Positions 58,138 to 64,000 of a DNA stretch of 64,000 nucleotides are shown one piece after another. Position 1 is the stretch's first letter. Each line of letters begins with the position of its first letter. A program made the translations under genes and the position numbers. This DNA is from Serpula lacrymans var. lacrymans S7.9 (lineage: Eukaryota > Basidiomycota > Agaricomycetes > Boletales > Serpulaceae). The notes below the pieces were generated by a model. That model saw only the letters and a program-made list of their open reading frames with translations. It did no database searches and was not told the DNA's origin. Location: the NCBI RefSeq assembly GCF_000218685.1, contig NW_006763305.1:838039-902038 (forward strand). Reading direction: 5' to 3'.

Positions 58138-58544
58138 CTGTGCATGGGAAAACCTTGGTGAAAGATTAATCAGCAACCTAGACTTTGACTCAGCATCTTC
58201 TCATGGGATTACTGATTCAGCCAATTGCAAATCCCTTACTAAGGATCTTTCCCACACAATTAGTAATTATGATAGATTGTACCACTGCATTCTTTTTCTT
58301 ATTGGTTAGTTGGCTGGTCAGACCGCTTTCTTATTCTTTTTCCTTTCCCTTTTCTGGTCTGGCTCCCATTGTTTGCTATATAAGGAGTAGATATTTGATG
58401 TATTTATTTCCTTAGTTCAATATTAGTTTGGATTTGCATTCAGACTGATACTCTTCATCAACTTCACTCAGCTCCATCATCTTGTATTAAAAACTTGGCC
58501 TGATTCTAGTTGTTGTTATATAGCTTCGTATTTATTGCCTGATA
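58138..58544 (+). mobile_element. Right half of older LTR A0
   Basis: Resumes after the CTGTG TSD and follows LTR-A, diverged: TCTTCTCATGGGATTACTGA, GGTTAGTTGGCTGGTCAGAC, TATATAAGGAGTAGATAT, TTAGTTCAATATTAGTTTGG, and the end TTATTGCCTGATA. The AGTTCAATATT block is conserved even though the LTR is old. Confidence 0.82.
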
Positions 58545-58695
58545 GTGACTATGAAAAGTCTGAAAAGCAAAGTCAAGTGTTAGGTCACATGATGGATCAC
58601 ATAACTTGGAAAATGAAAAGTTGTAAAGTTAAAAATATAAAAGTCAAGTAAAGTAAAAGTTTGAAAAAGATCAAAATTATTATAAATGCTAATAC
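58545..58695 (+). mobile_element. LTR-E fragment
   Basis: GTGACTATGAAAAGTCTGAA, TCACATGATGGATCACATAA and CTTGGAAAATGAAAAGTTGT match the U3/U5 body of LTR-E in plus orientation. Ends are not preserved. Confidence 0.6.
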
Positions 58696-58870
58696 TGTAT
58701 TTTGACTCTCATAATCTAATAAATACTATCCATATTTCTTATTACTCACTATTCTTGTTTCACTAGTGTTACACCCTCAGTTGTGCTATATACAACTGAG
58801 GGTATGTTTATCTATAATATCTCTTTTATTATTGTTTAAACTAGTGTAGCCCTGATACTTTCTAGGTACA
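58696..58870. other. AT-rich TE spacer
   Basis: About 175 bp of AT-rich sequence with an inverted pair CCTCAGTTGT / ACAACTGAGG at about 58779-58803, perhaps a hairpin or the ends of another small remnant. Confidence 0.3.
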
Positions 58871-59696
58871 TGTAACAACCAAGAGTTCCTTACTCTGGTG
58901 CACAACTCAGACAAGCAAAAGAGAGAAGAGAGAAAGAAAGGATCATGTTACAATAACACATTTTTGGACCTTTAAATTTCATTCTCCTCTTTAACCTTTC
59001 ACTGAAGTTTTCTCACATTGTGCCATGTGGCACTTTCCCTTTTGTTCAAACTCTTCTTTCTTGCGCCGCACTACCTTTCTTCTTATTTTAGCTACAAGTC
59101 TCTCACGCAGTGGAGCTGGTCACACGGGCTAGGCCCCATGACATCATCAGCCACTGCCTCTATCAACTGTACAGTACATATGTACAAACAAACCTGTAGT
59201 AGTATATATAGACTAATAAGTCAAGGAGACTCCTCAGCGAGTCCTCCTGTTGTATCCTCACAACTAACTTGTTGAAGCCTAAAGGGTAAACACTCCCTCA
59301 TCATTATCTCTATAGTTGGTTCTAGTTGTGCGCCAGAATAACAAACTCTTGGTTGTTACAGATCACCCCTTAGGTTTCAACAAGTTTGTTGTGCTAGACA
59401 ACAGGAGGACTCGCTGAGTCCTTCCCCATGTATTGCTCCTGTATATATACTAAAATACATGAGGTACTATACAGTTGTAAATAAAGTTTAAAGTCTGATG
59501 TCTAGCATGTGACTGGTCACATGATGAGTCTAGATACTGGTCAGGTGATGTGTCACATGATGGTCATGTGACTATGAAAAGTCCGGAAATGTAAAGTAAA
59601 GTAAATGGTCACATGATCAGTCATGTGACTTGGAAAATGAAAAGTAAAAGTGCAAAAAGTGAAGCGTAAGTAGGTGCTGGTATGTCAATTGTAACA
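58871..59696 (+). mobile_element. Solo LTR-E copy 1 with TSD GTACA, itself interrupted
   Basis: TGTAACAACCAAGAG to CAATTGTAACA, flanked by GTACA at 58866-58870 and 59697-59701. After removal of the 415-bp LTR-D copy 3 and one TSD it is 406 bp, matching LTR-E copies 2 and 3 (402 and 423 bp). Contains TATATATAC and several TCACATGA-type palindromes. Confidence 0.92.
58946..59360 (-). mobile_element. Solo LTR-D copy 3 with TSD GATCA, inside LTR-E copy 1
   Basis: 415 bp, TGTTACAATAACA to GGTTGTTACA on plus (transcriptional direction minus), flanked by GATCA at 58941-58945 and 59361-59365. It is younger than the LTR-E it splits. Confidence 0.92.
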
Positions 59697-60026
59697 GTAC
59701 AATTGATATGCTCATAATCCATAATTCAAAAAGGAAATTTTGTATTGAAAAAGACCCTTTTTTGCCACATAATGCTATGCATTATGAGCACATTAACTGT
59801 ACAAACATTAGTTGTTCTGTATATGACTGAGGCCCTGATATTTCCTAGTTTCTACAAACTGTGCAGCTAAGGAATGAGAGCAACAGGTATGGTTTCAATG
59901 ATCTTTCTTTTACATGGTACAACTAAAAATTTATCCTTCTGGGTGACTTCCGAATACATGGCATGTTACTTCCTTCCTGCGGCCTCTATCATCCTTACTT
60001 CTTATTCTCTAGCGGTCGGGATCAGT
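59697..60026. other. Short spacer at the right edge of the TE nest
   Basis: About 330 bp, AT-rich near the nest, no feature recognised before the stop codon of reductase copy 3. Confidence 0.4.
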
Positions 60027-61511
60027 TTACCAGCCTCTAGCTTCATAATCCGCCAGTGTGTCCTTCGTTGTTTCTGCAATTGTGCGGTGCTTAATCCCTA
60101 GAATACGTTCCCCTTTGGCAGTATCATAATAAAGCAGGTGAACGGTGGCCGGGTTCGGAGTCCCTGCACCAGGAACGCCTCGTGGAAGAGGCTGCGACAA
60201 GCGAGGAGGAGGGTTTAATTCGTTCGCAGCATCAACTACAAGGCAGATAAGTGTTGAATTCAGCTAGGGAAAGGCTAAGGAAATAACGTACTAAAGTCTT
60301 GCCATTTCCATAGCCCTGTTTACGATGACGGTCAGCGAGACATTTTCATCATAGAAAATAAAAAGTAATTCACCAGTGCTAACGATGATACGTTCACCAC
60401 CTGCGGCGGCTTTCTCCAGTGCACGAGAGTGGGCCTCGGCCAGGTCGCGCACGTCGACCCAGCATGAGCCGTTCGTTGCGAGAAATTCGTTGGTGACACC
60501 GTTGGATGTGGGATGAGCAACCATTTTGTACCAGGTCAAGGCAGACGTGTTCAAAGTTTCGGCTGTCTTTACATCATGAATCACTGGCTGTACGAATGAT
60601 CAGTATCATATCTATACAGAAATAAAGTGTGCTGACACCAAAGACCTACTCGAGGGGTATTATGAGTAACAGTCAACATTATCGTAAATAAATGGCACGT
60701 ACAAAGGGGGGATTCAACACTGTGAGATCCCACGCAACCTCGCTTTTGTGCTGGTTCCAGAACTCCCATGCCGCTACAGAATATTATTTACCAGTGTCCC
60801 AGCAGTATTTTATGGACATACATTTCTCAGCCAAGGTCTTGGAAGCTCTATACTTCATCATGTTGGGAGCGGAGCGTCCCTTCTCTTTGACTATCTCCAG
60901 ACATTGCTCGTTCCAGTTGACTTCAGTAAACGTTGAGGCAGTTGGAACATCAGTGAGCACAGAAGCGCATGAGGAAGTAATGACGACACGCTTGACAGAG
61001 GATCTGTAGGGAAAGGTAAGATGGTAGACTAATGTGAGGTATATGCGCACTTGCCCATGTTTGAGGGTACTCTGAAGAATACCAACTGTACCGCGTACAG
61101 CTGGGATAATCAACTCTGGGAATCGATCCATTTGGTTAGCTATATACACGAGCAGCGCTTGTCATCGCGTACCATCTGGGTCGTCCGCGTTTAGGTGGAA
61201 CGGCGAGGCTGTATGCTCAATAGCGTCAACCCCCTTGACAGCCTCATCGAAGGCCCCTTCCTGGGAAGTGTGAATATTTATAAGAGATCGTAAAGCGTAA
61301 CGCGTACCTTTGTGATATCCTCCACAACAACCTCTTCGTGCTTATCACCATAAGCGCTGAACAGTGTCCTCAGGTATTGTGCCTTCTCTTCCGAACGAAC
61401 TGTTCCACGGACAGCATAACCTTTTTCCAAGAGGTTCTTGACGACCCAAATTGCGATGTATCCATTCGCGCCAGTGACGAGAACTTTGCTGGGAGGTGCA
61501 ACGGTGGGCAT
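60027..61511 (-). CDS. NAD(P)-dependent reductase, DFR/CCR/Gre2-type extended SDR (copy 3)
   Basis: A third intact paralogue. ATG 61511: [20 protein letters not shown] (Rossmann TGxxGxxx), [28 protein letters not shown] at the end of exon 1, the same splice point as copies 1 and 2. Next come FPELIIPAVRGTVGILQSTL, VVITSSCASVLTDVPTASTF and [13 protein letters not shown] (YxxxK). Then CWVDVRDLAEAHSRALEKAA and GGERIIVSTGELLFIFYDEN. The last exon is VDAANELNPPPRLSQPLPRG to TLADYEARGW, stop TAA 60027-60029. No break seen. It is the closest relative of the pseudogene fragment at 4990-5369. It is separated from copies 1 and 2 by about 47 kb, including the TE nest. Predicted cytosolic aldehyde/ketone reductase, substrate unknown. 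Confidence 0.87.
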
Positions 61512-61773
61512 TGTGGATTGAGAGGAGTGAGAGAGTGGATGGGATAAGACAAGGCGAGTGGACTGAGCTTACTCAGGCTTTGTCGTTTAGTGGGTTCTGA
61601 GTCCGTGCGTAATGTGCCGGATTATTGATAAACACTATACTTGCCATTTATATCCTAAACCGGCCCGGTTTGCTTCATGTGAGCACACTGTCCTTTCGCA
61701 GGTTTTCCCTCCCTCTGGTACTAGTACAACATTCGAAATTTCGGCCTATGCCCCGTTTCTTGCTAAGCAGGAC
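61512..61773. other. Upstream region of reductase copy 3
   Basis: Presumed promoter region. A TATA-like element is not clear. Nothing else seen. Confidence 0.35.
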
Positions 61774-61926
61774 TATACTTTGGTGCTTCAGCACACAGTG
61801 AGCACCTGACTCTTGAACACCACCCTAATAGCACTTTTCTTCCATGCGGGTATACTTTGGTGCTTCAGCACACAGTGAGCACCTGACCCTTGAACACCAC
61901 TCTAATAGCACTTTTCTTCCATGCGG
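61774..61926. repeat. Tandem duplication, 2 x 77 bp
   Basis: TATACTTTGGTGCTTCAGCA and the following 57 bases are repeated head to tail with period 77 (copies at 61774-61850 and 61851-61926). Two base differences seen. It lies about 260 bp upstream of reductase copy 3. Confidence 0.88.
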
Positions 61927-64000
61927 AGACCGACGACCCAAGTCGAACGATGTTTCTTTTTTTTTGGAATTAGCCAGGTATACGTTGGGGCGCCTTGATT
62001 TTTGCGATTCGTCATATGCGATTGGGGATGTTATCCGATGGGTAGTATCCCTTTTTGTGGTTTTATATCGCTACAGTCAGCATCAGCGAACTGATACCCA
62101 CATCTTAGCTCAAGGTTTCACGCACCTGTATAGGGCGGCTTAGCCTGATCCTAGGGCTGCGGGCATACCTTAACGCTGGTGTTGCACAACCTAGAGTGTG
62201 AGTGCCTTGTGTATCGGCTCTCGTGTCCACTTGGCGAACCGAAAGTCGCATGCTTATCGTGATGGCCCCTGGCTTAAAAGAATCGACGTCGCTGAAATGG
62301 AGCCAAATCAGCTTACTGGTTGCTTGGTGGTTGTGTCTTGGTATCTCTATAGTACAAGTGCAGACTAACCTAGCAATTTGATAATCTAATGCCTTCAAGA
62401 ATGGCAGCCTAGCAATCCCATGCGGCGCATCCACCCCGTAGACCTATACGATCCCGTACATGGTGGTTGATAGCTTCCATCGCGGCGTTCCCTCAAAGCT
62501 GTTCTATTATGCCAACGTCAGGCGCTCACATCCAGGGTGAAATACACCCAACGGTGCAAGCAGGTGTATGATGCCGTGGTGGGACGTCCTGACAATTATT
62601 TAGCCAAAGAGCAGCGCCGGCGGACGATGATGGCAGACAATGACGGATGGCCTCCATGAATAGAGACGAGCAGGCCTGAATTGTGCAAATGTTGCCTGTA
62701 ACTTAATCCAGGGCGTCTGCCATAATACAATAAGCCCCGTACGGATGTAGAACGGAGAACCCCACCAATCAACAGGCTGTCTGATGTGAGTCTGGTCCGT
62801 AAATACAGCTGAAGATGAACAAGTTCATTATAGTGTTCCTCGAAAATAATCTAGGTTCATCGAGCAGGCTGGATCCCAGTACATCAGTTTATAAATAATC
62901 TTAAACACCGAGGTAAGCCTTCTTAATTTTGACATGAGCTCGTAAGGTAGGTTTCGGACGCCGGGATATGAATAGTGCTCGCTTTCAATTACTGGTCAAC
63001 TGTCAGTTCGTGTCAATTTGTTGGTAAGGAGAGATTCTAGAGAGCTTTTCTGTGACGGGCATGGTAAGGTCCGGCCGGACGTATGGATGGCAGTGGGAAG
63101 ATGAAGTTCTGATGAGCATCTAGTTGAATGAAGTATGGGCTTTGCTTGTAGCGTACAGAGGTTGTTGGGAGATAAAGTTCTGTGCGAGGGCCTCTTGCCG
63201 GATGGGTCTCTTTAAAACGGCGGCGGGATTACGGAAAGCAAACAGTCAGCATGACATCCCCTGAATCTCCATAGGATCACATAGAAATCTGATCACAGAC
63301 CTGCCATCAATATACAGCCAGTCTTGGTGAACGCATGATACACGAAGTGCTGTCGCTTTAGGGGTAGAATGCGAGGCTATGCAGGCCATATACTAGAATA
63401 CCGGAAAGATGAAAAGAAGTCAGGTGAGCATATGGTTCAGGTAGGACCAGGGGCTGTTCCGTGATCTCAGCAATGAAGCAGACCTGTCTCGATGTAGGTC
63501 AGCGTCTTGGCTGCCACTAGATCAAGTTCAAGAAACGCTCTATTTTTGATTCTGGTACCAGCGCTGGCTCGGCAACAAGCTCATCCCCTTGCCTGGCTCT
63601 ATAATCAGAAAGCAAGTTGCTTCGGATGAAGCTTCGGACCGCGCTTTTCGAGAGCTGACATGACAGACGCTCGATGATAGCAGGCACGAAATAGACGCTC
63701 TGCACGGGTGCAGAAGGTGCATAGGACGAGTCCGAGGTGTTTCTGAAGTGAGCACGGTGATCAAAATATTTGCTGTGCTATAAACGATCATCTCAGCATC
63801 TTGCACCTGTGCGGATGTCCATCACTGAGTGGAATCACGAGATGGCGTTTCGTTTCGCGGGAGGCCGACTATGATGTGGAAATAATAGGCATAGGAGTGA
63901 GAGTATGGCTCAGGTTGCACTGATGTTTCTCTATCTGACAAACACACTGATGGGTATTAGTGATCCTGATACATATTTCCATTTACAGGTTGTTGCAGAT
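61927..64000. other. Unassigned right end of window
   Basis: About 2.1 kb. Only short ORFs (for example 62105-62434 and 63540-63806 minus) without recognisable motifs or a splice model. No TE homology to the nest noticed. Confidence 0.45.

Noticed and set aside
1..64000. CRISPR arrays, bacterial operons, rRNA genes
   Set aside because: None seen; the intron-rich genes and LTR elements show a eukaryotic nuclear sequence.

Overview
The window is nuclear DNA of a basidiomycete fungus, most likely an agaricomycete. The reasons are genes split by many short (about 50-65 bp) introns, agaricomycete-type families (DUF6534 membrane protein, fungal kinase-like protein, HET-domain proteins, GH55 glucanase, TET/JBP-type dioxygenase) and a dense nest of LTR retrotransposons. 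All gene models were made by eye from reading frames and splice signals.

Layout. 1-9 kb: the first exon of a cytochrome P450 running off the left edge (-), a DUF6534 7TM-type gene (+), a broken 3' fragment of a reductase gene (+), a protein-kinase-like gene (-) and an unrecognised 4-exon gene (+). 9-24 kb: a metabolic block with two divergent NAD(P)-dependent reductases of the dihydroflavonol-4-reductase/Gre2 type sharing a 1.06-kb intergenic region, an MFS drug/polyamine-type exporter, and two P450s in tandem. 24-37 kb: two tandem HET-domain genes, a secreted GH55 exo-beta-1,3-glucanase-like gene and a 281-aa basic/Ser-Pro-rich protein. 37.9-59.7 kb: about 22 kb of nested LTR retrotransposons. 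60-61.5 kb: a third reductase paralogue. The rest shows nothing I can assign.

The nest can be unpicked with target-site duplications (TSDs). A chromodomain-bearing Gypsy element (element A, 47245-58137, read on -) is bounded by two 627-bp LTRs and the 5-bp TSD CTGTG. It landed inside an older relative of its own LTR (halves at 47012-47244 and 58138-58544). It was then hit by a solo LTR in its protease (LTR-C) and by a second element (B, LTR about 1.8 kb) in the integrase zinc finger, and lost a block that fused gag-B to its own chromodomain. Other solo LTRs sit inside one another with intact TSDs (39.4-40.1 kb; 58.9-59.7 kb). Two more solo LTRs interrupt a TET/JBP-family 2OG-Fe(II) dioxygenase gene whose reading frame is restored when each LTR plus one TSD copy is removed in thought.

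How it fits together: three reductases, an exporter and up to three P450s suggest a tailoring/detoxification cluster (inference; no PKS, NRPS or terpene synthase is visible). The TE nest separates reductase 3 from the others. The most interesting signals are Tf1-like self-priming of element A (an 11-nt primer-binding site complementary to the LTR about 36 nt after its TATA box), a reading frame upstream of gag in element A, an ORF inside the 1.8-kb LTR-B, and the LTR-split dioxygenase gene.
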